NCBI GenBank assembly: GCA_004352715.1
Contig: SCFE01000108.1
Coordinates: forward strand, 19,654-83,653
Direction: 5' to 3'
Length of the DNA: 64,000 nucleotides
From: Hofstenia miamia
Lineage: Eukaryota; Xenacoelomorpha; Acoela
A model generated the notes under the pieces. It was not told where the DNA came from. It saw only the letters and a list, made by a program, of their open reading frames with translations, and did no database searches. The translations under genes and the position numbers were made by a program. Positions 46,539 through 60,200 of this stretch are shown piece by piece; positions within the stretch are counted from its first letter, which is position 1; the number at the start of each line of letters is the position of its first letter.

Positions 46539-49500
46539 CCCATAACTCATTGGACCCCCACAACATTTATGTAAATTTCCATGTTTGAGCTTTATGTGCA
46601 TATGTTAGACAAATATACTCATGTTAATAAACCAAAAACTGAGCCTAGTGACACCTCTGTATTAAAGTTTGTAGCTTGCCAGTATATAAAACAGGTTCAT
46701 TATAGTTCACCATTATTAAATATTCCTAGCAAGCAATTATTTGAGACAACCAGAGCAGAAATGGCCATTTTACATGAAGGAGGTGTGTCCAATAAAACTA
46801 TTTCAGCATGATTTCATATCTCACCAAACACCATTAGCAATATATTCAACCTAGATGAATCAATTTCGTCATTCTCATGTCCCAAAAAGTCAGGAAGGCT
46901 GCTCATCACGTCAACTAACACTGATCACATCATTGTGCTTTTCTCTAAGAAGAACTCATTCAACTGATTTACAGCAATCAGTGCCTGATGATCTTCAACC
47001 AAAACCTAGCTCAAGCTTTATCAGACGACGTCTGGTTCAAATTGATCTATGATCTTATCATTCTGCCAAGAAATTGGCACTGTCAAAAAATATCAAGGAC
47101 CAATTGATCTTCGTGAAAAAATTCATGCATTGAACAGTTGACCAATGTAGAAAATGCATGTTATATGATAAAACTACTATCTACCAACAGGGAACATGTG
47201 TGCACCATGTAAAAAGACAGGCAAATAAACAGCATCCATACTCTAGAATAAATTCACCAAAAATGATGGTTTGGGGTGTGACTGCCATGAAGGGTCACTG
47301 TGATTTGTGGTTCACTCCTCAAGGTATCACCATTAATTCAGCAATGTATTTGGAAGTATTGAAGATGAATTTGCCAATTTACATGTCATCACAACAATGA
47401 AATTATTTACAGCATGATGGGTCACCATGACATCAAGCATGTGTATTTCACAAATGGTTGGCTAAAAAGTGCATCTATGATCCATGTCTTGGGTCATTGA
47501 CCACGTAATAATCGCAATCTCAAGTGTATTGAGAATTGTTGCGTTACTGTCAAGAAAAAGGTATTCAGACACTATCTCAAATCATAAAAAATCTGATAAA
47601 ACTATTAAGGGAGTGTGGATGAACAAAATTACCAGGAACATGACTGCCACACTGATCTCTCGAATGCCTTCTCAACTCAAGCCTATCATAGAAAACAAAG
47701 GATGTAGTACAAAATATTGATTATATGTTTGTGTGCTAGTTGTATATTTGATTTTATTTTTCTAAGCATATATTAAAAACTCTTGTTTTTGGTCTTATTA
47801 AATTAATACAGTTTTTCAATAAACTATAGCCAAGGCAAAAATTAAGTTCTCTTTCTTCATGCTGAATAGATACTCTGATTGATCAAAGGGGTCTAGAGTA
47901 AAGGTAGGTATTGACTAACATTCGTCAATTTGCATCCAATCCGCACCACAAACTAATAAGAATAATATTTACATTCAATTTACATCTGCAGATTTTTTAA
48001 TTTCAAATCCACATCGCTCAATTTATAGCATATGTGAGAAAAAAATTGTGAATCCGTAAACAAATCTGCAATTATATCCAGCAAATCCACATTAAAATTT
48101 TCTTTGGATATCCATTTACGCTGATGGGGATTATCTGCGAATACGTATGGATTCATGCAATTTGATGTCCATTATTAGTCTAAACGCTTGCGTATCCCCT
48201 GAACAACTAATGTATTAATAACTCAATACTAACACAATTAACAAACTGTACAACAGCAGTAAGTTTTAACGTTGGTCAACTATAAGGCAACTTTGATAAA
48301 TTGTGATGACTTAAGCAGCAGTTTAAATAATAGAATTGAATTGATACTTAAATAACCCTCTTTATGCTACACATGTATTAGTAACATTATGATGTATTAA
48401 TGAAAATATAAATAGGCATGTAGAAATTAAATTCAATTTTTTTCTAATCTACTTAAATGCGAATTGACCCATAAAAGTAGTGAATCTTTGATTACATTGA
48501 ACTATGCAGAGCATAATTGTATTTGCGTGTCTATGTACAATATTATCTTATCTCACCTCAAAAAATTCTACTGTTTTGTAATAATACTTTAAGAGTAAAA
48601 TGAAGTAAAATGTGATGCTCAACAAACAATTACAACACAAAATATTAACAATTTACACAAGCAACAAATTTTAGTACGCTGTTGCATGTGCTTTCTTTGA
48701 AATGGCGTCATTAAATCTGTCAGTCATTGTTGTGCACATTTTTTGAATTTCTTCATTAGTGATGTCATAAAATGCCATCTGAATAGCATCGCAAAGGTCG
48801 TTCATATAGCCAATGTACTTCCCTGCGAGTATTTTCTTCCTTATCTCCCAAACTTGCTCAATTATTTTAAAGTCTGGAGACTATGCAGGCCACCCTTCTA
48901 GCAGTGCAATGCTATTTTGCTTGATAAAGTCTATTGTTGAATGAATTCGATGACAAGGAGTACCATCTTCCTGCACAATAGAGTTTGGTCGAAGCAAAGC
49001 CAATAAATTCTTTTCAAGAATAACACATCACTGCTTGCTGTTTAGGTTCCCAACTACGTTTACTATCTTTCGAAGTCAACTTTCAAAGATGCATCCACAA
49101 ACCATAGTGTTTTTGTAAGATCAGCTCACGAATAGCATCTGGCGTATTTTGAAAATTCATAAATGTGTAGACTAAACTCTTTCAACAACCCAGTAAGAAC
49201 AAAGCCATCAAAACGACGTTAGTTTAATACCAAAACAACGTCGTTATTTGCACCATCAAACGCTACTAAAACGACACAGAACATGTAATTATTAAGGAAA
49301 CAAACTGATTTCCATTTTTACACTGAAACTTGGATGCACTTTCAACTAACATGCGAACATTCTTCTAGAATTTCTTAAAAATTATATATATTGATTTGTA
49401 CAAAAGCATTAATTACATTTGCAGTTATTATAATAAATGCTATTGTAGAAAACACATTGCATTTTGGATAATTGTGCTATATTTGAGATTACAGTGCTAA

Positions 49501-52500
49501 ATTGAAATTGTAAGTTGCGAAATACCCTAAGACAATAAAATTCTAGCAATAAATACTTTGCAAACTTTGTACAATCTACGCCAAAATATCGACACTAAAA
49601 CGATACACATATTTATTGAACGACACATTTACGCTACTACGACGTCAAACCGACGTCGTAACGATGAAATTGTTCTATCTGGGAACTAAGGACAAATATA
49701 CTCAAAATAACAAAAGAATGAAGTTGAAAAACTGAGCTTACTCATGTTTACCAATAAATGTGAGCAGAACTCTTGAAGAGTGTCGCAAAGTATTTGATTT
49801 AATAATAAAGAGTAGTGTGCAAAGTATTGAGCACTCCTTACAAAATAACTATAATTCAATTTCCGAGCTTTAAATTTCTGTGGTGAGGGTTTAGCTGAAT
49901 GTTATTACACAGAAGGCTCTATTTTAAGATAATTAGAAAAATAATTACCTACTTGTGAACTCTTACCGGTCACCACCACAAGTTTCAAAGTGAGGGTACG
50001 TCTGCTTGGATGTGCAAAAGTATTGAGCAGGGCCTTGTTGAGAAAGTTTATTTATTTGCAGTCAAATTTTAAAGCATTAATTATTTCTTCCTCAACTATT
50101 TATATCATTTTTATTTATTTGCCAAATAAGTTATGCCGCATTACACTCCCTCCGTGATTAAAGAGCTAATTATTGCAAAGCACTCAGAAGGTCTATCTGC
50201 AGTTGCTATATCGAAGATTGTAAAGGTACCAAGGAGCACTGTATCTAGAATTATATGCAAATTCAAGAAAGAGGGATCAATTCAAGTAAAGTCGAAATCA
50301 GGAAGACCAAGGAAAACATGGTTCTCAATACTTTTGCACACAACGGTATTATGGAGATGATTTGGGGAGAATTCATATTCTCGACAGCAATGTAAGTAAA
50401 TACTTGATATCAGGAGTGTACACAAAGTGTTGCTCAGAGGGACTCAGCCCTTGTGGTGGTGAATTTTACGGAGTACAGCCCTGCTTGATATGGTTTACCA
50501 CACACTGCTTTGCAGATGGGTGCAAAAATTGCTTTGCAGATGGGCGCAAAAATCAAAGAGACTTCTTTAAAATCCAAGGTGTTCCATTACTTTTCAGCAA
50601 GGCTTTATAAAATGACACTAATAGTGCAATTTCACGAGCGCGCTACAGCCGAAATTCTACCCTGCTACCACAACAACAATGTTTGTGATTCACTCAGTTA
50701 ATATAAAATCTAATCTCAACTCAATTTTCAAAGAAAAAAATATATCGCGTTTTGAAATCGAACTTTTAATATATATATATATATANNNNNNNNNNNNNNN
50801 NNNNNNNNNNNNNNNNNNNNNNNNNNNNNNNNNNNNNNNNNNNNNNNNNNNNNNNNNNNNNNNNNNNNNNNNNNNNNNNNNNNNNNNNNNNNNNNNNNNN
50901 NNNNNNNNNNNNNNNNNNNNNNNNNNNNNNNNNNNNNNNNNNNNNNNNNNNNNNNNNNNNNNNNNNNNNNNNNNNNNNNNNNNNNNNNNNNNNNNNNNNN
51001 NNNNNNNNNNNNNNNNNNNNNNNNNNNNNNNNNNNNNNNNNNNNNNNNNNNNNNNNNNNNNNNNNNNNNNNNNNNNNNNNNNNNNNNNNNNNNNNNNNNN
51101 NNNNNNNNNNNNNNNNNNNNNNNNNNNNNNNNNNNNNNNNNNNNNNNNNNNNNNNNNNNNNNNNNNNNNNNNNNNNNNNNNNNNNNNNNNNNNNNNNNNN
51201 NNNNNNNNNNNNNNNNNNNNNNNNNNNNNNNNNNNNNNNNNNNNNNNNNNNNNNNNNNNNNNNNNNNNNNNNNNNNNNNNNNNNNNNNNNNNNNNNNNNN
51301 NNNNNNNNNNNNNNNNNNNNNNNNNNNNNNNNNNNNNNNNNNNNNNNNNNNNNNNNNNNNNNNNNNNNNNNNNNNNNNNNNNNNNNNNNNNNNNNNNNNN
51401 NNNNNNNNNNNNNNNNNNNNNNNNNNNNNNNNNNNNNNNNNNNNNNNNNNNNNNNNNNNNNNNNNNNNNNNNNNNNNNNNNNNNNNNNNNNNNNNNNNNN
51501 NNNNNNNNNNNNNNNNNNNNNNNNNNNNNNNNNNNNNNNNNNNNNNNNNNNNNNNNNNNNNNNNNNNNNNNNNNNNNNNNNNNNNNNNNNNNNNNNNNNN
51601 NNNNNNNNNNNNNNNNNNNNNNNNNNNNNNNNNNNNNNNNNNNNNNNNNNNNNNNNNNNNNNNNNNNNNNNNNNNNNNNNNNNNNNNNNNNNNNNNNNNN
51701 NNNNNNNNNNNNNNNNNNNNNNNNNNNNNNNNNNNNNNNNNNNNNNNNNNNNNNNNNNNNNNNNNNNNNNNNNNNNNNNNNNNNNTATCCATTTTGAACA
51801 ATTGGCCAGCACAGTCTCCGGACTTAAACATTATTGAGAATTTATGGAAAATTCTCAAAGACAAAATTGCCTGTCGGTATATAAATACTGTTGATGAACT
51901 CTGGAAAGCTGCTGAGGAAGAATTCTACAATATCCCGGATGAATACATCGGAAAACTCTTTGACAGCATACCTCGAAGATTGGAAGAGGTTATTCGAAGA
52001 AAAGGCTTCTCTTCTTCGTATTGACTGCAGGAGATTCAAATATAATTTTGTATTCTAACATTTCTTACAATTTAATGCCATTTTATGTTCTTGTAAGATA
52101 ATATATCCATTAGTTTGTTAACTTCTCATTACTTTTGCACAGTTCAGTGTGTCATGATAATTTCTAAATTTTACAAAAAAAAATTTCAGTGAATAAAATA
52201 CAATGTTAGCACAGATACTACAAATTAATGAACACTCGTGCGTCATTTTCAAATATCGTTTCCCCCAAATGACTGCCAACTATGGTCTCAGGGCAACTTT
52301 GTCATTTGATTTGCATGGTTCTCAATACTTTTGCACACAACGGTATGTGTATATTCCGATTATCCAATTAAATTTTCTTCATGAACAAAAAATGAAATTT
52401 AAGACATTCTAGTATTGATGAATATTCTGTTAATTGAAACACTTGTTCATAAATTTTAAAAAACACTATAATTTAGCGGTTTTTGACTATTAATACGAAA

Positions 52501-54159
52501 GAAATTTGGCTTAGTTTGAGGAATTCAAAAGCGAAAGGCGCGTTTACATTTGTGCGTCAAGGGGAAAGTTAAACACAAAATAGATCGTGCACTTTCGCTT
52601 TCAATTTTGTGGGGTTTACATTGGGCATTTATTGAAATCCTCAAACGAATTCGTCATGATGAACAACTGTGAACGCGACCATGCGCTATTGAAATCGTCA
52701 AATGAAATCAAAAAGAGGATTAAATGTAAAGGCGTCCATGCGATATTGAAATCGCTTGACGAATTGTTAAAGTTGAACCAATGTAAACGGGGCTTTAAAA
52801 TGTTTCTTAGAGAAATATTCTGGTCGTAATCTTCAAATTTGAAACTTTAAAATCATGCAACTTTGCACTACCAAAAATGTGGCTGTTCATGTTTTAGTGA
52901 GTGTCAGGAATCGACCATCCCATTTTGATTGGAAAATTCAAAGACACTGCCTACAATTACAAAGCCAGTAAAACTCTCAAAAACGCATATGATAATCTGC
53001 ATATTACATGTGTAGCCCAAGTACTTCACTAAATACAAGAGTTTTTACATCCAAAAATCAATTATTAGATCAATAGTTTCATGTAATAAACGCGATGGGG
53101 AATTTGGACAAATGCCGTGGAATTTTACGCCTAACATTATGAAAAATTAATAAATTCATTGAACCGTTAGAGAACGAAGAAACAGATAGGATTCTCTAAT
53201 TGAAAATGTTTCATAGTTCAAAAGTAGAGAAACCATGCATAAACTTTGCTAAATTACCAATTATCATTATAAATTGCAAAAACAGTCTGAAATGCCTTTA
53301 AACAAAAATCGCGCTTAAAAGGCTCTACGTGAAATCGGCCAAGTTTTCAATGGAACTCTTTCCTTTTACAAAATTTAGCGCGTTCTTCGAAGTTCAGTTA
53401 CTTACCATCTCTTCAACGACTACAAAATATAACTTAATAATTTGTTGGAATTGAAAATCTGATGAATTTTGATACATTTCCACTGAAATATTTTTCCGCC
53501 ACTTATGTTAATTATTTTAACGTTAGAATTATATGAATTTGTGGCACATTTCAACCAAATTATTACGCAACCACTGATGATTAGCAATTATCATTAACCA
53601 GAAATGATTAAAACATAAACGGAAATAACGAGACAGAATTTTAATCGTAAAAGAAAATAACTTACTCTAACAGGGTCGAAAGATTCAATTGTGTAGGATA
53701 ACACTAAATTCTGAAGATCAATCATTGAGATATCCCGATCAACTTTCATTGAGAACGGATAATTTATGCTAAAAGTATGCAACAATTACAATCTTACTAT
53801 AAACAAATAAATTCAATCTTTATAGCATAAATAAAACCCTCACAAGTGATATATTCAATGTTTTCGAATATACATATTATATATATATATACATATATAT
53901 AATATTTTGTCAAAAATGTTATTGCTGTACGTTTTTTAAAAATATAAATAGTAAATTNTATATATACATATATTGTAACATCAACAGGTACTGGTACCTA
54001 GTATCGGCCAGATTACTCGCTTTTCGTGTTTACTAGATTACTAGTTATTTGTACATATTGTTAATATGAAGTGCATATAAGAGACCTCAGCAATTGTAAA
54101 TAGAGAAATAGTTAGCCGCGTTCTCTTAATCAGCGCACTTCCGTGCACCTTAGTGATGC

Positions 54160-54201
<42 letters not shown>

Positions 54202-57200
54202 CTAGCATCATCATAGTTAGCAATACACAATATATATATACCACTAAGATATGTTTCTAAATTTTTTGCGAAATTCTGAACATTATTATTTGGAAAGCAA
54301 AAATAATTGAAAAAAGTTGATGAAACTCACGATTCACAATCTTCAAATGATAACAGAACAACAATGACAATGGACTGATTGATATATGCATGATCATTAG
54401 AGGGTTGATTATTGGAGGCATCGTCAGTTTGCGCGTTGTTTACACTCTCCACTGATTTCGAATTCGAATTGTATTGTGATGAATGATCATTCTAAAAAAC
54501 TTAATATTAATATATTGTGATTGAAAACAATCTTAAGAGACAGGTAGATTTAAAAAATGTACATGATGTCCTGAAGATGATAACTGAGATAGATCTCGCG
54601 ACGTTGGGAATCGCCTTGGTACAGGTGAGCAATGTGGTGAATTTATCATCAATTCTAAATTTGCCGGTTCAACTGATGGGGTGTTTGGCTGAGGTATCGG
54701 AAGATGAACTGCCCAAAGCTCCGATTTATTCGATATCAAAATGTCAACAGGTTCGTAGTCTAAGTACCAGGACATGAAGTTGGTAGGCGAAAGCGTGCAA
54801 AGTACCAACTAAATGATTTCAAAATTACTATTGATTCACAGAAATGAGCAATTGAAGCAATCCTAAAGGTACAACAATTTAAAATGAAAAATTCAGTTTA
54901 GATCTATTTTAATTATCAGTGTTAAAACAATGTCAACACGAGCACACTGTTTGTAAGAGGAAATAAGGGAAATATCATAAAGAATTCAACATTTTGACTA
55001 ATTTTTTAATTTTTGACACTGTTAAATAAGTGCTTTTAAACTCTTTTTATGAACAGTTTTCTACTAAACATTATTTCTGTAGCAAATCACTGCAGTATAT
55101 AAGATTGAACAGTGAACTACGCATAGATAACCTAATGGCTATATCTGATTATACTACCAAGTTAGGATCGAGATTGAAGTTTTCAGCAAGTGCCTCTCGG
55201 ACTTCAGATATCAATCCTTTTTGCTGAACCTCAATGTGCGTCAGAGTACAACGATGAACGACATGCGATGGAACGAGACACCAGACGATATTCACTGGAA
55301 GACGGACAGTGCGACAGGACGGAANACAACAATTTAAAATGAAAAATTCAGTTTAGATCTATTTTAATTATCAGTGTTAAAACAATGTCAACACGAGCAC
55401 ACTGTTTGTAAGAGGAAATAAGGGAAATATCATAAAGAATTCAACATTTTGACTAATTTTTTAATTTTTGACACTGTTAAATAAGTGCTTTTAAACTCTT
55501 TTTATGAACAGTTTTCTACTAAACATTATTTCTGTAGCAAATCACTGCAGTATATAAGATTGAACAGTGAACTACGCATAGATAACCTAATGGCTATATC
55601 TGATTATACTACCAAGTTAGGATCGAGATTGAAGTTTTCAGCAAGTGCCTCTCGGACTTCAGATATCAATCCTTTTTGCTGAACCTCAATGTGCGTCAGA
55701 GTACAACGATGAACGACATGCGATGGAACGAGACACCAGACGATATTCACTGGAAGACGGACAGTGCGACAGGACGGAATGGGTAATGAAACACAAACGA
55801 ACGGATCAAAAGTTGAACTCTCTTCGTTACAACTAGAACAACGCAACGAAGATCTAAAAGTAATAAGTAAAAGGGATAAATTTGACCTATAATATGCGGT
55901 TGTTAAAAAGCACTTTTTAAATATTTTAATTCTTTCAGATAATATACAAAACCATACATGTTTATTTGTGATCTCAAAAACAAATGATTGGACTAGGCAA
56001 TACCGTTCAAGTACTAAAGCTCTTAACAAAAAATATTCCTGATTTAAACAATATATCTAATGGTAGCAAAAATATTGAGATAACACACAAGGTCACACGT
56101 TGTCGGCTTCCAAAATATGCGGAGTACAATTAGGTGAGATTTCATAGAATGTTAACGCAAAAATACCTAAATTGTGCTTGAAACACATCATGAACAAACG
56201 AGTTATTACAACGCATGTAGTTTGACAACTGTTCAGCTGCAAGAACTTCGTCGACTTTCTTTTTAACACCCTAAATAATGTAAACATAACAACTAAATAA
56301 ACACATAAAATATTTTTAATTTACTAATACCATCTCAATTCCATTCAATAATAAAGCGGATATAGCAAAGCAAGAACAACCTTTGAATTTTTGTAAGTTT
56401 TCTTAGGCGCGAGATTTAGATCCTCATGAACCTTATCCAGTAACCACATCAAAAATTCTTGAGCATCATGCTGTGTGTTGCCTTTGTATTGTGAAGCATA
56501 TTTACTACAAATCGTCTAAACAATCATAGTCAATTAAATTAAAAGTTGAGAATAACTATTTGTTTTACATGAGTCAATTTTCACGATTATACGAAAACGT
56601 TTCCATCTCGTTCTAAGATTATCTGTCACGAAGACATAAAGAAAAATAAATTTTAATGATCTATCAAATGAAAGATTTTGCATAAAATTCAACTAATAAA
56701 GTTAAAACTTCTCTTTACTATAGGATGAATAAAATATCACACCTTGAATTCCATGGTTTGTGCAGGGTCATAATCACATGCCCAAATACTTTTTACAATT
56801 GACGCAAGCTGCTCGGTCAGTTCCCCTTGAGTGCCTAATGAAATACTTTAATGATTAAATGTGATTTTAAACATACCAAAACGTTTTGATTTTGTTTTCT
56901 GATTCAAATGCAAAGCTTCTTTGTAGATGTCCATTATAAAATAATGCGCAAACAATTCCGTGTTACTTAAACACTGAAGCACTGAATTGATAAAACAGGT
57001 GTTTCCATGGTTAACCAAGCCTAAATTAAGGAGAAATATAAATCATAAAATAACAAGTAATATTTCTAATAGTTGTAGCCAGCAGTGAGTTCAAAGAGGC
57101 AGAGTTGTCTAAAAACGATACAACTTTCCTTGCTAAACCAATTATAGCGCAATGTGATAGGATAATTTTAAAATAATTTGAATTCCGCCAATGTGATGTC

Positions 57201-60200
57201 TAATCTTAATTAGTAGGAACCAGAAAAATAGTTGGCAAAAACCCCAAGACAGTAATGATATAGTTTTCAAATACATCTAAAATAGTTAAATTAGTTGCTG
57301 TAAGAAAATTACCCTTTTAGTTGTAAAATAGCTCTATGGTACGTTATGAAGTCAAAAAGAAAGATCAAATAAACATTCTTATGCATCATATTTACATCTT
57401 CAAATACAAAAAATTGTACAAATAAGCATTTGTAAACAGATTTTGCAAACTATATCGCTCGCATAAAATGTTTTTTTAAGAAATTGGACATTTAGGTATA
57501 TATTTTGTATATATATCGCCAACTATTGCAGTTGTCGAAAAGTGCGAAATAGCTAAATATAGTTGGTGTTAAAATGAACAAAATTGACCCTGAAAACCAC
57601 TTATTCCTGCGTTTCAAGGCTTACTAGATATTTTTAGCTTTGGTCCTATTAATTAGTGTAGAAACAAATGTATCGTTTGCGACCCATATAGAATAAACAT
57701 TCTGATCCAACCCTACTAAGCCCTGAAACAAAAGATGTAAACAATTAATTTTCATTAAATGCTCAATTGATTTCCATTTGCATGTGGTGTCTCAACATTT
57801 TAGAATTACACTCATTTTTATCGCCTCCTTATATTTGGACAGAAGTTCAATATAACAGTCGTGAATAAAAAACTGGCAGATGCACAAAATGATTAAGAAG
57901 TTCAAATAAAAATGTGTGATTTCATAGGAAATGGAAGGGAACAGATACCAAAACTATCAAAATGTTAAAAATATCGCATGTGATCTAAAATTTTGCTTGT
58001 TTGTTTATGATGAGGTCTCTAAAATTGTTACGACGTCTAATAACAAACACATGTCTTTCTATTGCAGCACGTTTCATGTGAAAAACATACTAAATGTACT
58101 TTCAATCATTTATTGCAAAGCCCTGCGTATTGCCCTGTGTTACTCCTGTTTAAATTACTATTATTTTGGCTAGTCACAACTCACATTTGCAAGTAAATTT
58201 TCAATATTCAATTACTAGTCTGCGTTTTCTGCTAAAACAAGCATGACCCATCATTTGTTAAATAAAGTGAACAGACCCAATCATAACCTTAATAATGTGA
58301 CTCGACTCATTTTTAACTGTTACAATTTTGCAATGAGAACGTTTAACGCTACAGTAACGGTTCTAGTTAAATCGTTTCCATGTCTCTTGCACACTTCTAG
58401 AACATAATATGCTACCAGCGTTTGTCTAAACGTAAGTGAATGCTCTCATAGTTCCTTATTTACTTAATATTGGAGGTAACATTTGAAATTTGGCAAAATG
58501 AAAACCCTAGTAATTTTCTTTGAGACATGTAGCATATTTCATCCTTTAATATAGCATTTGCTTATACTTCCTTGCACGAATTCCTCCTGATGTATCCCTA
58601 AAATTTTGGTACAGAATCAAAATGAAAATTTTAAGGATTGCAATAGCTTTTTACGTTTTATAATTTATTTTGTATGCAATCCTGATTTAACCCTATATTC
58701 TTTACCATCATTATATGTAACATATTGCAAATTCTCATGAATGGTACTTTACATGTAATTCCCGGATTCAAAGTTCGCAGATTACGAACCCTGGTTCAAA
58801 CGTTTTGACTCCGGGAGAAATGTAAAAAAGCTTGAATGTTTAAAATGATTTATCATAATTTATTGATATGAAAGAAATAAGAACATGTTAAATACTTAGT
58901 ACGTCAATGAACAAAATGATGTACATTGATGACTTTCGCTGATATTTGAAAAAAATGAACATTCACTTACACATAAATAATTTATATAAAACATGATGCT
59001 ACACATACCTGCTAAACCGGGTTGTTTTCCATTGATCACAGGAAGATTTTTAAGCGGATACCTAGAAGATTCAATATGATCGTCGTGATTGTTAAAAAAT
59101 TCATAAGAAGAAGTTCTTGTTCCGTTCATTGATTCTGACTTTTTGGGCGAATACCTATCAGATGGGTTCATATCCCCATTGCAAAGTAATTCCTGAGATG
59201 TCGCCACTCTATGATCTTGGTCTTCTTCTTGTTTGGCTAATCATATAAGAATAAATTTCCCAAATTTGTAATTTGAAACTTAATCAATATTAATAATAAA
59301 TAGAACGTAGTGTTTTTAGGTATTGAAGGCAAAAATATTGGATAAATAATAATAATAATAATAATAATATATTGATTGAATCCTCTCGATAAGCAATGAA
59401 TTCTAATGATTAAGGATGTTAATACATCGTAACACATTGAAAATATTCAATAACCCATGTAAAATTCGATTTGCATACATGCAATAAAGAATTGGAATAA
59501 GAATTTCTTTAGCTACAAATTACACACTATTGAAAAGCTGGAATTCAAACCTAAAATCGTAAGAATAACTTCGCAATTATGATTAAAATATTACATTGGT
59601 GAGGTATAGAATACATAGCAATGGTGTATTCGAAATCGTAGGACCTATGTTAAAATTTTTTAGTGTGATAGAGCTTTGTGAATTTTCTATGCTTGGGAAT
59701 GCGATCCCATTTACTCTAACCTTATAAAAATAACTAATTGTGTATTTACCATAGCAAATACTTCTCGGATATTCTTGGATATATACTTACTCATGCCACT
59801 CTGCACGTAGTTCGTTGTTTCAATTCCATCCATACTCACCATCAACATATATTATATGGAACTATCCATCTGCTGTAACTGATATCAAATTAACAGTAAT
59901 ATCAAAAATACCCGGATTCGATAATTAATATTGTTTTTGGCACTAAGACAATAATGTCTGTTTTATCATTGTGAATGGATTTTCGATCAGAAATTTAAGT
60001 ATATCTCATGCCTATTTATCAGAAACTTCTTCATCAATATTACATTAAATTTAGAGCGAAGGAAGTGGTTAGTTGTAATGCACTTAGATGCTTAAAACAT
60101 ACCGCTGTGAAGTTTCTTGACATTGTTTTGATAGAAACTATTGCACATTATTAATTAAAATGGAATAATTATATTTTTTAACAAAAATTCAAATTAAGGA

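Larger units (their letters stand above)
43849..53665 (-). other. USP31: USP31 intron 11 (9.8 kb)
   Basis: Filled largely by Tc1-like fragments and MITEs listed separately. 43860-45430, 47760-48660 and 52830-53660 are AT-rich with nothing recognised. Confidence 0.6.

Noticed and set aside
50679-51864. Three very long open frames (348-378 codons)
   Set aside because: They consist almost entirely of the 1000-N gap.
55158-55324. Second copy of part of USP31 exon 8
   Set aside because: Belongs to the exact duplication at an N. It lacks an acceptor and is treated as an assembly artefact, not a duplicated exon.
59340-59372. (AAT)n tract
   Set aside because: Simple microsatellite in an intron; no CRISPR-like spacer structure here or elsewhere.
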